From Hypoxylon rubiginosum (Eukaryota > Ascomycota > Sordariomycetes > Xylariales > Hypoxylaceae), in assembly GCA_902806565.1 (NCBI GenBank), contig CADCXA010000027.1:1922001-1986000 (forward strand): 64,000 nucleotides of DNA, read 5' to 3'. Of this stretch, positions 12,401-22,968 are shown piece after piece (position 1 is the first letter of the stretch; each line of letters begins with the position of its first letter). Below the pieces are notes generated by a model. It made no database searches. It was not told the origin of the DNA and saw nothing but the letters and a program-made list of their open reading frames with translations. The position numbers and the translations under genes are program-made.

Positions 12401-15186
12401 AGGCATTGGCGAAATGTAGCTGCGTTGGATTCGAGTAAGTGGATTGGAGAAAAGCCAAAAAGGAACCTCCCAGCCGGCTCGGTATTCCGTGCTGTCAAAC
12501 AGCTCGCGAACGAGTTTATGGGGCTTGAATTGGCCGCTGGCCTTGTAGTGCTGGGGCCAGAATCGAACGGCATACTCAGCGAAACTAACGCTGGGATGGG
12601 AGGTCATGACTGCATCAAGTGCCGTCTCCCATGGGCCTCCCTTGAAATTCTCCGGAGAAAACTTGTCCAAGGTCTTTTCTGCCCTCTCGAGCTGGAAGTA
12701 GCGCAGACACGTTTCTGCGATTTCGCTGTTGACTTTGGCGGCCCTTTCTTCTGCGCTCCCGTTGATGCCTATTTCAGACACATGATAGAAAGAAGGGTGA
12801 CTAAACTTGACATCGCCGTTCTTAACGATGATGATTCCTCCAAAAACTTTTTCGATATGTTGCATTGTGCCCTTTACATCGAGGCCGTTGAGCGCTTCGA
12901 CCAGTGATGCCGGAGACCACGGCTCCGCTGCATGTTTAACCCAATTGAAGGCGTTCGTAGCTCTTGTCTGGAGCCGAGGTTCCAAAGAGGTGACAAACTC
13001 GTACACAATATTGTCTATTGTAGGAGGCAACAATCTATCGATCATGTCTCCGATCTCGGATTCCAGCCCGCCTCGAGCCTGGTTTCTGAGCCAAGTTAAG
13101 ATTATATGTCCTAAATACGGTGCATCCCTACATTCCACGAGCAGGCTCTCGAGTTGTGGTCGAAAGTATTCAAAGATACTGTGTCTTTTTACTAGGCCAG
13201 TTAAACCTAATTGTAGACTTTTTGTCAACTTGTCAACAGACTCGTTGACGGCGGGACAGTTAGCGAGGTTAATGCGTGCCTCATCAGGAAATGACCCAAC
13301 CGCCAGGCTGTCCCGAGTCGAAGTTGATAGAATCATGCGGTATTGTTCTTCGCTGTAGCTCTGCTCCTCTAAGACCCGCTGAAGAAACCATTTCCGTTGG
13401 TCCTCGGGGCATTGGTCGAAGCAACTGATGAAGATGGTGAGTTTATGGGCCTCTTGGAGACCATCTCTGAATGTTGCATATAGATGATATAAGTCCTCAG
13501 GTGACCAGGCTCGCGTGGTCTTCAAAAACGACAGCTCCTCAGGTACCCATGTAGGGCGGGCGGGCCAGAAGTGCCACATAATAATGCTAATCAAGTACGT
13601 CAACATCGAAGAAATGGTGTCGTATCGAGAATCTCGTCGGTCAAACTCGAAATAGACCATCATCCTCTCGGATCTCTTCCCAGCTTTCCCATTAGTAGCC
13701 GAGGCACCGTAGTGCGCATAGAAAAGACGGGATAGCTCCGAGATATCGACAAGAGAGTTTCCATTGCCGTGGATGTGCATGAGTCTAGGACCCGGTCCAA
13801 ACTTGGAGAATGCGGTGAATGGTTCTTGTTCGCAAATCCATCTCACAACTGGAACTTTTGAGAGCATCGAATCAAAGGGAACATCTAGGGCTCGCGTTGG
13901 AGGCGCGAGAGCGAGCAGCCATGCTTGAAATTGAATGATACGATGGTTAATCTCAATAACTAGCATTTCGTTCACGGTCAGAAAGTGAACTCGGCTTAAT
14001 TGAATTTAAAAGATTATACATAAGTAGGGCTTACTGCAACCATTCTTGTTGAATAAATTCGACACTCCCGATATCCATTTATCTTGGTTCTGGCGACCCC
14101 GGACGAGATCAAGATGGTCAGAATCGACACACCAAGTTCTTCCATCAACTTCAAATGGACCTCCGAGGCGCGTGCTTTGCGGGAATGAAATCACCGGACT
14201 CTGTAGTCCCTCACGATTTCTGACGTATATGCTAGGGCTATTTCGGGAGAAGACGTTAAATGTGGTAACGCGATCCAAAAGCTTGGTTTTAAGAAAGTCC
14301 TCGTTGAGTTCGTAAACCTGGTATGCGAGGTCTTTGGCCAAGGTCTCGATCGGCACCTCGTGCTTGACCTTAGGATCCGGAAGGAGAATGAGGCTTTTTA
14401 TCTGGCCCCGGAGGTCATCCATTGATTGGAATGGATTAGGTGCGCCTAGGAATATCTGATATTGGTAGTTAGTAAACTTCCTTAGGTGTCTTGTAAAGGT
14501 AACATTTACAATTGCTGTAGTCATCAAAGCTATTTGGACTGACTCCGCACCACTAGAGGGACGCGAAGCCTGTGACAGAGCCTGTTTCCGTTAGCAGGTG
14601 ACAAAAATTTGCTGTTGAAATAGAAAATACCTGTTTCACGATTGTCCCTCCGATATCATGGCAGATCCATACAATAGGACGGTTGGTTTCAGTCTATTGA
14701 CGACAGTTGTCAACATCATGTATCGTAGTGAAATGCATACCGGAAGTCCTACCTTCGTAAGCTCACGAATTTTTTCGTATTCCACGAGGAGACTCGTCGC
14801 AGAAGGCAAGAGGCCGAGGGGCATAAATGCTTCAGAATTCTTGTCAACCTCATAGGAATAATTGATCTCTCTAACCCGCCGATTCCTGAATAATTGGTCC
14901 CTCACCCACGAGGTGCCTTCTTTATCAGTCCAGGCAGTCTTAAAATCATCACAAATTCCGTGAACAGTAATGACACTATAGGCATTATATGTGAGCGTGG
15001 TGTTCTTAAATGTATTGTCAAGTCTCCCACTTACTCGTAGTCGTATTCGGATAAATCGCACTCAGAGTTGATATGAAGCCCAAGCCTACGTTGCTTCAAC
15101 GGGCCATCTTCACTTTGCGAGAACAGACCTGTGCCCGCGTTCGATGCTGGAGGTGAAGTTTCGGCACTAAAATCAGGGCTGGCCAT
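9472..15186 (-). CDS. NLR-like protein: lipase-like, degenerate NACHT, ankyrin repeats, ZZ finger
   Basis: Six exons join cleanly: 15186-15035, 14975-14753, 14693-14631, 14581-14035, 13989-9746 and 9666-9472, about 1807 aa. Residues about 50-330 resemble the alpha/beta-hydrolase (SesB-like) domain of fungal NLRs, with VHGICDDF and RPIVWICHDIGGTIVKQ. The nucleophile Ser of the usual GHSxGG elbow is Asp138. Residues about 390-600 resemble a NACHT NTPase, but the P-loop position reads HIHGNGNSL without the Lys, and the Walker B position reads LTIFISCFDQC. Residues about 855-1690 hold a long array of ankyrin repeats (TPLxxAxxxGHxxIVxxLL pattern). The last exon completes a ZZ zinc finger (CKSCL...WKC...LCFKCY), followed by a Ser/Asp/Glu tail. 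Fungal proteins of this layout are thought to act in non-self recognition and programmed cell death. Here enzymatic activity looks lost, so a receptor or scaffold role is more likely. It sits between a PKS and a Zn2Cys6 regulator. Confidence 0.85.
9503..9550. repeat. Imperfect hexanucleotide repeat coding for the acidic tail
   Basis: Units of about GATTCC/GAATCC repeat within the last exon of the NLR-like gene. On the minus strand they encode the alternating Glu/Ser and Asp/Ser tail after the ZZ finger. Such a run can change length by slippage without breaking the frame. Confidence 0.8.
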
Positions 15187-15698
15187 TCTTTCTGATGGGA
15201 GGTAGCTTGGAAGACGTTATATTGGCTTCCCATAAAGGGATATTGGAGGGGATATTTATAATGATTATTGAGATATTATGTTTTCCCTCTATCGAGTCTG
15301 CATGACGCATTTATACAGCCCCTTTTCTTCAGATCCCAAGTCCAGATGATCTACGAAGTGCCTATTTACCAGTAGTGATAGGGTGTGAGTCACTCCGGAT
15401 GAGCGAGTAAATAAATGAAAACAACTATCAGATTGAATTCATTTCTCATCTACAGTCACTTATGCTTCCATACGATGCATTAATCAGCAAATTACCATTC
15501 TCCCTTGTTCTTTCATCGCACGTTCCCCGTAATATATATCGGTCGTGAATAGCTTCGTTGTGCCAGGTGGGTACCTTAGAGAACATATCATGTTAATCAT
15601 GCTTAAGGTATATCATCCAATACGAGGGCTGTTTTAAGTATATTAGTTATGTTTGCATAGGTACCTATACAGTCACTTAGCATATTATCTCCGCATCC
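15187..15698. other. Promoter region of the NLR-like gene
   Basis: This 512-base spacer lies between the NLR-like start codon and the stop codon of the transcription factor, both on the minus strand. It is AT-rich and contains the palindrome TAGGTACCTA at 15658-15667. I see no gene in it. Confidence 0.55.
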
Positions 15699-17217
15699 TC
15701 AGCATATGACAAGACCCTTATACTCCGCCAGCGCAGAAACCCAGCTTGTTTTATTGCGTCGAGCCCACAGTTCAGGGAGCACTTGCAAGCCCCGACAAAT
15801 ATTTGCGTAACCAACCCTCTCCCAGAGTCGTTTCAACACGGTGATGAAATACTGCCGGTCATCATCCGAACTACTTTCCGCTGCAGCCACGAAGATGGGC
15901 CAGACGACTACGTGTGCTCCCGGAGCAGCTAGGTCAAGTTGCCTGCACAACGCCCTGAGCTTTCGAATACGCTCCTCCATATAATGGTCGACATTTACCG
16001 ACCAATCTGTTGATGCCATTCTCGTGGAATAAATTTCGACTGCATGGCCGAAAGCTTGCTCATAAATAGGAAAGTACGTCGCAAATTGATCTTTATTATA
16101 CGAGAGGATGTCGTGGTTCTGGCTGTCTTGATCGAAGACATATTGCTTGAATATAGAAACTGGGCTGCCCAACACCCGTTGAGGGCCAATGGAATGACAT
16201 CTTACGGACGAAAATGGACGCGTGAAGAATCCTATACTGGTGTTTGTTAGCTTCTATCTAGATTTCCCCTACTTATTATACTAAACCCCTTACGAACATT
16301 CATTGGCAAGATGTCATTAGCAAAACTTACATGCAAGATTGAAAATCCAAAAACCTTTCCAGCGGAGTTGTGGGCTCTTTCAGAGGTCCACGAGCATCGA
16401 GAAATGCAGCAAGAAGCTCGTATAGAGTTGATACATCGTCGTGGCCTGTGACAAGATCGGCCACGATTAGCAAGATAAGGGTCGCCCAAGTGGATTCGCT
16501 CAGATCGGGTTGAACAACCGAAGCCACAGAGAGTTCACGGATTAGGTTATCCCTTATGACCTCAGCTGGAGCGCGGAGTCTCGGTTGTCTCGAAGAGAGA
16601 TGGAAGGCGGAAGCAATGCAGACGGCTCTCTCCACGATGGGTACGTTGTGTGCCAGGGGTAATATATGATGCCGATACCCATTTGCCTCGTCGTCAAATA
16701 ACACCATAAATGGGGAAACATGTACAGCAACTTGATACTATTAGCAATAATTTGTCATGAGTCGAAGCTGGGTAGATAATTACAGTGCATGAAGTATGCA
16801 CGAGTCCTCGAATCCAAGTCCGACAGCCCGGCTGGTATAGTGGTCATAGGGCAGTGTGACGAATGAGGAGATGACCCGCTCACTGAGGCTGTCTTTGATT
16901 CGGTCTCTAAGGGTGCTATCGAGTATTCAACCCATTTATAACCACTTCTTTGACGTTTAAAACCAGTATGCGCTGCTTCTAGAGATGACTCCGGTAGTAA
17001 GCTAGAGCTAGCTGTCTCTTTAGCAAACCGATATCGTATTGTTCCGAACCCGGGACACGATAAGTTTCTCCTGGCACATTTTTTACAACTACTGCCGGTT
17101 TTATCGCAGACTATGCGCCTCTTGACGCAGTTGTAGCATGCTAGTTGAGTTAGACAGGGGTTACAAGCCAATAATGAATAGGGGCTTACATTTTTTATCA
17201 TCCTGGTTGGGCGTCAT
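15699..17217 (-). CDS. Zn(II)2Cys6 transcription factor
   Basis: Exons 17217-17190, 17140-16784, 16730-16331 and 16200-15699 give about 428 aa with consistent phases. The 28-base first exon (MTPNQDDKK) joins the zinc cluster directly: Cys at residues 11, 14, 21, 28, 31 and 38 in SCYNCVKRRIVCDKTGSSC then KKCARRNLSCPGF, the C6 fungal-type DNA-binding fold. A Ser-rich linker follows, then a helical regulatory region with ILPLAHNVPIVERAVCIASA and WATLILLIVADLV, as in the fungal-specific transcription factor family that responds to nutrients or controls secondary metabolism. The last intron (16201-16330, 130 bases) is the least certain and could hide another small exon. Position between PKS and amine oxidase makes a pathway-specific regulator plausible, which is inference. 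Confidence 0.85.
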
Positions 17218-17749
17218 TACTACAGCATGACTCCTTTCTAATAGACCATGGTTTCAATTTGGATTATTTGATTCGCAATTTACTGAGTGCTCCAAACTTC
17301 ATTTTCCAGGTGTAGCTCTAAAACTTGACCGCCGGAATTATAGCGTTGGGCTCAAAAGTCCGTTTACGCGCAACCCGCTTTATTCGTTACCCCTGAATCT
17401 AGTCCATCTTTACCCATTTTAAGCTAGCAGATAGCCTATAAGATGAAAGATGCAACAGTATCACTCGGATTTAGAGAGTTATAATAGGGATATTTACGGT
17501 CCTCGCTATCAAAAACTTGTTCCATAGGAAAAATGGCCCTTGTCAGCTAGAAAGTGGCTTTATCACCTGGATGGCACCTGACAGGAAAAGGGGCGCTATA
17601 ATTACAAAGGAGCTTAGTGAGCATGTTACGCTATAATTACAGGGCAATTAGTGTCAGCTGAGCAGCTGTTCAGCAGCTGGAAAAGTCCCTATGGAGCAAC
17701 GAGTTCCTCTGTATTATCCTACGATCTTGCGTAAAATAGCCCCTAATCA
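17218..17749. other. Spacer between regulator and amine oxidase
   Basis: This is the upstream region of the transcription factor and the 3' flank of the oxidase. It holds repeat copy B (17590-17694) and, at 17335-17345, an inverted match to the CGCTATAATT core. There is no gene. Confidence 0.6.
17590..17694. repeat. Dispersed repeat, copy B (MITE-like)
   Basis: Shares with copy A (9164-9380) the blocks CGCTATAATTACA, AAGGAGCTTAGTGAG, GTTACGCTATAATTACAGGG and CAGCTGGAAAAGTCCCTATGG, in the same order. It starts 8.4 kb downstream and ends about 55 bases from the amine oxidase stop codon. A CCATAGGAAAAATGG block at 17521 is a weak inverted match to its right end. Confidence 0.6.
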
Positions 17750-19297
17750 TCACTTCCTCAGCTCATCCAGCACCTCCTTTCCCACTCTCCCGCCCTCCTC
17801 AATCGCCCCGTCAATACACCCCCTCCAACCCGCCGCCCAGTCCCCGCTCGCAAACAGCACGTTCCCGCGCCTCTCCCGGAGCGCCTCTAAATACTCAGTC
17901 GCCATGCCCGGCCGCAGCCACGCCCAGGCGCCCTTGGAAAACTCGTCCTCGTTCCAATCGTGGAACACCAGCCGCTCCACGTCCGCGTCCGCGGCCAAGT
18001 CCCGGAGCGTCGCGAGCACGGCGTCCACGGCGTCCTTAGGACGCAGCCCCGTGCCCAGACCCACGAGGTGCGTGTTCCCCGCGGGCGTCGCGCCGTCGCC
18101 GGACACGTAGTTCAGCCCGCCCACCGGGTGCGCGAGACCGCTGAACGACCGTAAGTCGGTTCCCCGGGCGACCGCGTTGATCTTGACCGCGCGGTTGACG
18201 TGTCCTCTTTCCGACGCTTCGAGCTTGGCCGGAGGGAGGGCGGGCGAAAACTGAATATCCTTCAGGACGTTGAGCGGCGCCGTGCAGATTAATCGGCGCG
18301 CCTTAAAACTGCTGCCGTCACGAGCAGTCAATTCCACAGCGTCTCCGTGATCCGCGACCGCGGATACGGGGCACGAGAACTTATAGTCGAGACGGCCGGT
18401 AGCCGCGGCCTCGTCGAAGAAGCGGCGCGCGAAGTGCGACTGCCCACGGGCTAGTTTGAAAGCCGCGCTAGTAGCCAAAAAGTCTACGCAATTGTAGCCG
18501 GCGAGCGCCCAGCAGCGCAGAACCTCGAAAAACGAGACGTCCTTGAGATCGCCGGTGCCGCAGAGCGCCGACAGGTATACTTCTAACATGGCGCGGTCGA
18601 GGGGCGTGAGCTGGTCGCCTAGCTCGGAGATGCGGTCGGCGAGAGACATGTCATCGAAGCGCCGGACTAGGTCCGCGTTGAAGTGCTGGTTGTGCGGGAA
18701 CGGCACTACCGCGCGGCCGAGCTGGCCGTCGACGTCGACGAACTTGGTGAGGATGCTTTCGAGCTTGGCAAACTGTGCGTAAGGCGTAGTGAGCACATGT
18801 ATAACTAACCATACGCATCTTGAGTATTTCTGTAGACATACCTCTTCCTCGTGACTTAACGAGACCATCCCATCCTCGGTCCGAATGACGGTCTTGTTCA
18901 GCCCGGTACCGTTCGTGCAGGGAGAGATCTCCAGCTCGGTCGCAAGGTTGTACCGCGAGAGCTCCCGCCAGACGAACGGTTGGTACCAATGCACCCACGT
19001 GCCTCCCAGCTCAAAGGGGTAGCCGTCGATATCAGCCGAGTAGGTGCGGCCGCCGATACGATCCCTTGCCTCCAGGAGTAGAACCCTCTGACCGGCTAGC
19101 GCAAGATCGCGAGCAGCGGTCAGTCCCGCGTAGCCCGCCCCTATGATCGCGGCGTCGTAAAGGTCCACTTGAGTGCTGGCCTTCAAGTTGGAAGGGGGCT
19201 GAACGACACTGGCTGATGGCAAGCCGGCTGTGATGCCATCTGCCTTGGTCCATTGATATCCTTCACAGGTCGTGCACTTGCTAGACGAGTTCGACAT
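17750..19297 (-). CDS. Flavin-containing amine oxidase (FAD-dependent)
   Basis: Predicted to oxidise an amine or related C-N bond using FAD and O2. Exons 19297-18842 and 18772-17750 give about 492 aa. Near the N terminus are the dinucleotide-binding motif IIGAGYAGLTAARDLALAG, then LLLEARDRIGGRTY and the substrate-side GYPFELGGTWVHWYQP. The C terminus has the second FAD contact region VLFASGDWAAGWRGCIDGAI, as in monoamine oxidase-like enzymes. The intron at 18773-18841 (GTATGT...CACAG) is 69 bases with no in-frame stop, so a plain open frame reads through it. No signal peptide is evident. Coding is GC-rich compared with the neighbouring regulator. Being next to a Zn2Cys6 factor and near a PKS, it may tailor a nitrogen-containing product, but the substrate is unknown. 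Confidence 0.88.
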   Translation of the reverse strand: MSNSSSKCTTCEGYQWTKADGITAGLPSASVVQPPSNLKASTQVDLYDAAIIGAGYAGLTAARDLALAGQRVLLLEARDRIGGRTYSADIDGYPFELGGTWVHWYQPFVWRELSRYNLATELEISPCTNGTGLNKTVIRTEDGMVSLSHEEEVCLQKYSRCVWLVIHVLTTPYAQFAKLESILTKFVDVDGQLGRAVVPFPHNQHFNADLVRRFDDMSLADRISELGDQLTPLDRAMLEVYLSALCGTGDLKDVSFFEVLRCWALAGYNCVDFLATSAAFKLARGQSHFARRFFDEAAATGRLDYKFSCPVSAVADHGDAVELTARDGSSFKARRLICTAPLNVLKDIQFSPALPPAKLEASERGHVNRAVKINAVARGTDLRSFSGLAHPVGGLNYVSGDGATPAGNTHLVGLGTGLRPKDAVDAVLATLRDLAADADVERLVFHDWNEDEFSKGAWAWLRPGMATEYLEALRERRGNVLFASGDWAAGWRGCIDGAIEEGGRVGKEVLDELRK

Positions 19298-20543
19298 CTT
19301 GTAGCTCGAGTCGTATCTGTCTAATTGACATTGTCTATCATCTATCTATCTCTCCCACGCCATTCCCTCGTTACCTTTATACTTCTTATAGGCCGTCCCG
19401 AGTAATCATCTCCTAGTAAATCCTCAGCTCCCCCCTCACGAAGCCATCATGCACGCGTATGCCGATGTAATAGACCGTCTCCTTTTCTCACTTTTCTTTC
19501 CCCATCGAGCAGACCTTCCAACACACGCACTTGCAAAGAACAGGGAGCCTCATGCTTCGCGTAAAGCATCTGCAGGGTTGATAGCATAGAAATAGGACAC
19601 GCCAGGTACCATTTTCTCACTTTTATTACCCTTTTAGGAAATATTGAAGTAGCGCTGTCGAGCGACGGCCAATCACCAGAGCCCCCGACTCGGAGACGAG
19701 GACGCACACCGCATACCCGTCACAGCTACCGGAGCTGGCCGCCTCATGCAATGCGAGCTTAGGGGTTTCCACCCTTCAGGATTGATGTATTGATTGTAAC
19801 ATCGTATTTGGGGCAAGAGCGAACTAGGAGTTCTCGAAACGTTGGGTTAAGATGAAGTTGGATTCCTACATTCTAAACGTATAATCGCAATCCAAAGGTT
19901 TACCTGAATTCAAATATGGGACTTAAGAAGATAGGACTCTGGTATTGACCCGTGGATGACGTTAGGGACAGCGTAATAAATGCGTGCTTTGAGAAGCAAT
20001 TTGATAGTCACAACCATATATGGATTTCAAAGCAATCATGATTATAATATATATATTAACGGAGGTCACGAAGACCGAAGCCGCCTCGTTAGAGGAGCAG
20101 ACTACTTAGGGTTATGCATTACTGCGACGATGGGATTAACACCACGAGAATGGACAAAAGTCAAGTAGATTTGGACTAAGTGTGGTTAATGTTATTTATT
20201 GATACTGCCCTACCAACCAACGATGCCAATGATGCCTCGGCCTCTCTTCCATTGAGAGGAGTCTAGGGAATACTTTTGGCTTATCCTGCGAACGCCAGTC
20301 CAATGATTCGTGAGTCGATAGAGCGGCAAATGAGGCGTATAAAGCCACCACAGTTCAGGCACCTTTAACAGTGGTAGTTCCACGTTGGTACTCACGGCCT
20401 CTCGAAGTTCTGCGCTTGATTGGCCTACGACCTGGGTGTGATGGAGCCGTGGATATGGGGCGAGAAGGTCTCGCAGTCGGGGATGCCGGGTATGCCGGCC
20501 TGGGATTTGGTGGATCGGGACGACCTGGGTTAGAGCGCACGTT
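19298..20543. other. Intergenic region between amine oxidase and PCF11
   Basis: Contains the amine oxidase promoter side (a CT-rich stretch just upstream of its ATG) and the PCF11 3' flank. Short open frames here show no domain and are not supported. The stretch around 19800-20150 is AT-rich. Confidence 0.55.
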
Positions 20544-22968
20544 CTAGGTACCCTCTACCTTCACCTTGCTTCGCGAGGAAGTCAGTTCGTCCTGCTTGCA
20601 ATGCATTAGTCATGGTTTCTGTATATATATTGAGCTTTGAGTAGTAGTAAGAACTTACCTCAGCCTTTCTTTTCCCCGTGGTGGTCGGCTCAGGAGTGCC
20701 AGTGTTCCAAGTATATGCCGTCGTGTTTCCGCCATCCTTGTATGCCTCGTTATAGCAAGTAGCATGGTAGATCTTCTGGCCAACCTTCATAGTGTCCAGC
20801 CAGACGAACTCCTGGGCGTCATCCAGCCATCTAGTCTCGAACTTCTCTTGGCAGATGCTGCAAACGCTGTTTGCTAAGCTAGGATCGTCGGGGACCGGGA
20901 TGTATTGCGTCTTAGGCACTTTCTGTGTAGAACCACCCGCGGCGGCATCCAAGACCTCAGGCGGGGTTATGTGGTCCTTGTCGATAGTCTCGCGGGTTTT
21001 GATCCAGTCCTAGTTGAATGTCAGTATATCACTTCTGGACTATGGTTCCATTCGAGAATACTCACCACCTCGTCGACAAGCCAGCTTCGATGCTGTCCTC
21101 GCTTTTCGACTTCAGCGATACGCTGATTCACCCGGAAGTGCCAGTCCATATGTGCAGTTTTCTTTTTCTTGCCCTCCTCGTCTTTGGAGAATCGTCGTCC
21201 ACATTGTGTACATTGAGGTCCCAGTGATTCAAAGAGAAACGGTAAGAGGTTGGGGCGGAATCTACAAAGCCCGTCAGTACGAATTGAAAATGAGAACCGA
21301 CAGAAGAAACATACTGTTTGAGAGACGACGGTCTCAAGATGATATCACTCGTGAGAGCCTCAAGAGATGAAAGACGACCGGGCTGATTAACCGGAGTCAT
21401 TCCCACAACGTTGGCAGGAATAGGAAAAGGAATCATAGGCGTGGCATGAGGAACCGCTGCAGAATTACCTGCCGGTTTCGCCGGCGGAAGTATCCCAGCC
21501 TGTCTCAACATATTCATAAGCGCCAGAGGGTCAGAAGGGGGTGCTTGTAGTGGTTGAGTGGTCACTGGCTTCCGAGGCTCAGCCCGCTGAAGAGGTGGAG
21601 TGGGAACCGCAACAGGCGCGGGAGGGGGAGGGGGGTGATGAGGTGTAGACGCCTTCGGTGTAACAGAATTTCGCGCCATGAGAGTAGCTAGAGCACCTGC
21701 ACCAAACAAGGAATCTAACGAGATCTTGGGAGCCGCCGTCGGCGGGGGGGCTACTGCTACGGACTGTGCTTGAGGGGTAGGTGTAGAGATAGGGGGTTGG
21801 GCTGGTGTGGCCCTTATATTCACAGCAAGCTCAGCAATTCGATTCTTAACAAGCACTAACTGATCCTGCGGCAGATTCTGGGTTTGAAGTATTGTTTGCA
21901 AATCCATGAGCGCCTTCAACCTTGTCTGTATACTAGGATCATGCGGGCTGTGTGCGATCTGGGCCTGAGAGGCCGCGATCAGTTTGTGGATATCATCTTT
22001 TAAAGCATCTATGCTGATCCCAGCCTGCGGTACGCCAAAGCTTCCTAGCTGGTGATGTTGATAGGCCATCGAGTTTGGCGTAAGCTGTGGTGTAGAACGA
22101 GCTGGGTATGGCTGTTGGTTCTGAATATCAAGTTAGTAACCATGTTGCCACGTGTACAGTCATTGGATGCTTACTAGATGCGGCGGGTAATTGACCGGTG
22201 CCTGTTGAGATGGGTGGGCATAAGGCGGGCCACTCGTGCCAGGTGCCGGAGTCTGAGGTGGATAGCCATTGGGTTGGGGTTGAGAGGTATGTACGCCCGG
22301 CGGAGTAGGGGTTTCGCGGTAAGGCATTCCTTGATTCATTCCCTGATTCATCGGCCTTCCACGCCCGAGCAGCTGTTGTTGACTCCGCTGTTGTGACTCC
22401 AATGTTATCGTCCTGACTTTGAGAAGCGCATTCTCAATGGGGCGTGTAATGTCGGGAGGGAAAACCGGCCGCGTATCGAGGGAGCCTGGAACAGGTTCCT
22501 TCCACGTCCTAAGCATTTCGTCCATCTTTCGTCGGGTGGCTTGATCGACGGAGGCATACGCATCCATGAATGTATGATATAGCTTTCTACCGAAGTAGAT
22601 TGTGTACGGCGTGCCTACAACCTTGACGATAGAATCGAGAACGTATAGGGCAGGTAATTTCTTGTGAGGAACGACCTGGAAGATTGTATTAGTACAGTTC
22701 CGATGAATATCACCATACCTCGGCTAGCAACAACAAAGCAGAGGAGTAAATTTATTCATAGCCTAACGCATCGTAGCTGGATAAGAGAAATTTGACCTAC
22801 CCTCTTAATGTGCTCTTGGAGAGCACCGGAAATAGCAAGCGCATGTTCGGTGTTCTCCCTTGCAATCAACGTCAAATTATTAATTTCGACTCGAGCAAAA
22901 CCTTGGAGATCCTCTAGGGCCTCGCGGAAGTCCTTAGCTACCGCCTCCGATTCCGAGAGGTTAGACAT
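20544..22968 (-). CDS. PCF11: mRNA 3'-end processing factor Pcf11 (cleavage factor IA)
   Basis: Pcf11 bridges the RNA polymerase II C-terminal domain with the pre-mRNA cleavage machinery in the nucleus. Six exons join in phase: 22968-22801, 22675-22175, 22120-21315, 21261-21066, 21009-20659 and 20594-20544, about 690 aa. Residues 1-135 form the CTD-interacting domain (FREALEDLQGFARVEINNLT, VVPHKKLPALYVLDSIVKVV, RKLYHTFMDAY). The middle is rich in Pro and Gln. The C-terminal third has a CxxC zinc finger (PQCTQCGRRFSKDEEGKKK followed by HMDWHF), the segment HRSWLVDEVDWIK, and a second finger (VCSICQEKF...YHATCYNEAY). This order is diagnostic of Pcf11. The last exon (QDELTSSRSKVKVEGT) is short but in frame. 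It is a conserved housekeeping gene between accessory stretches. Confidence 0.95.
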
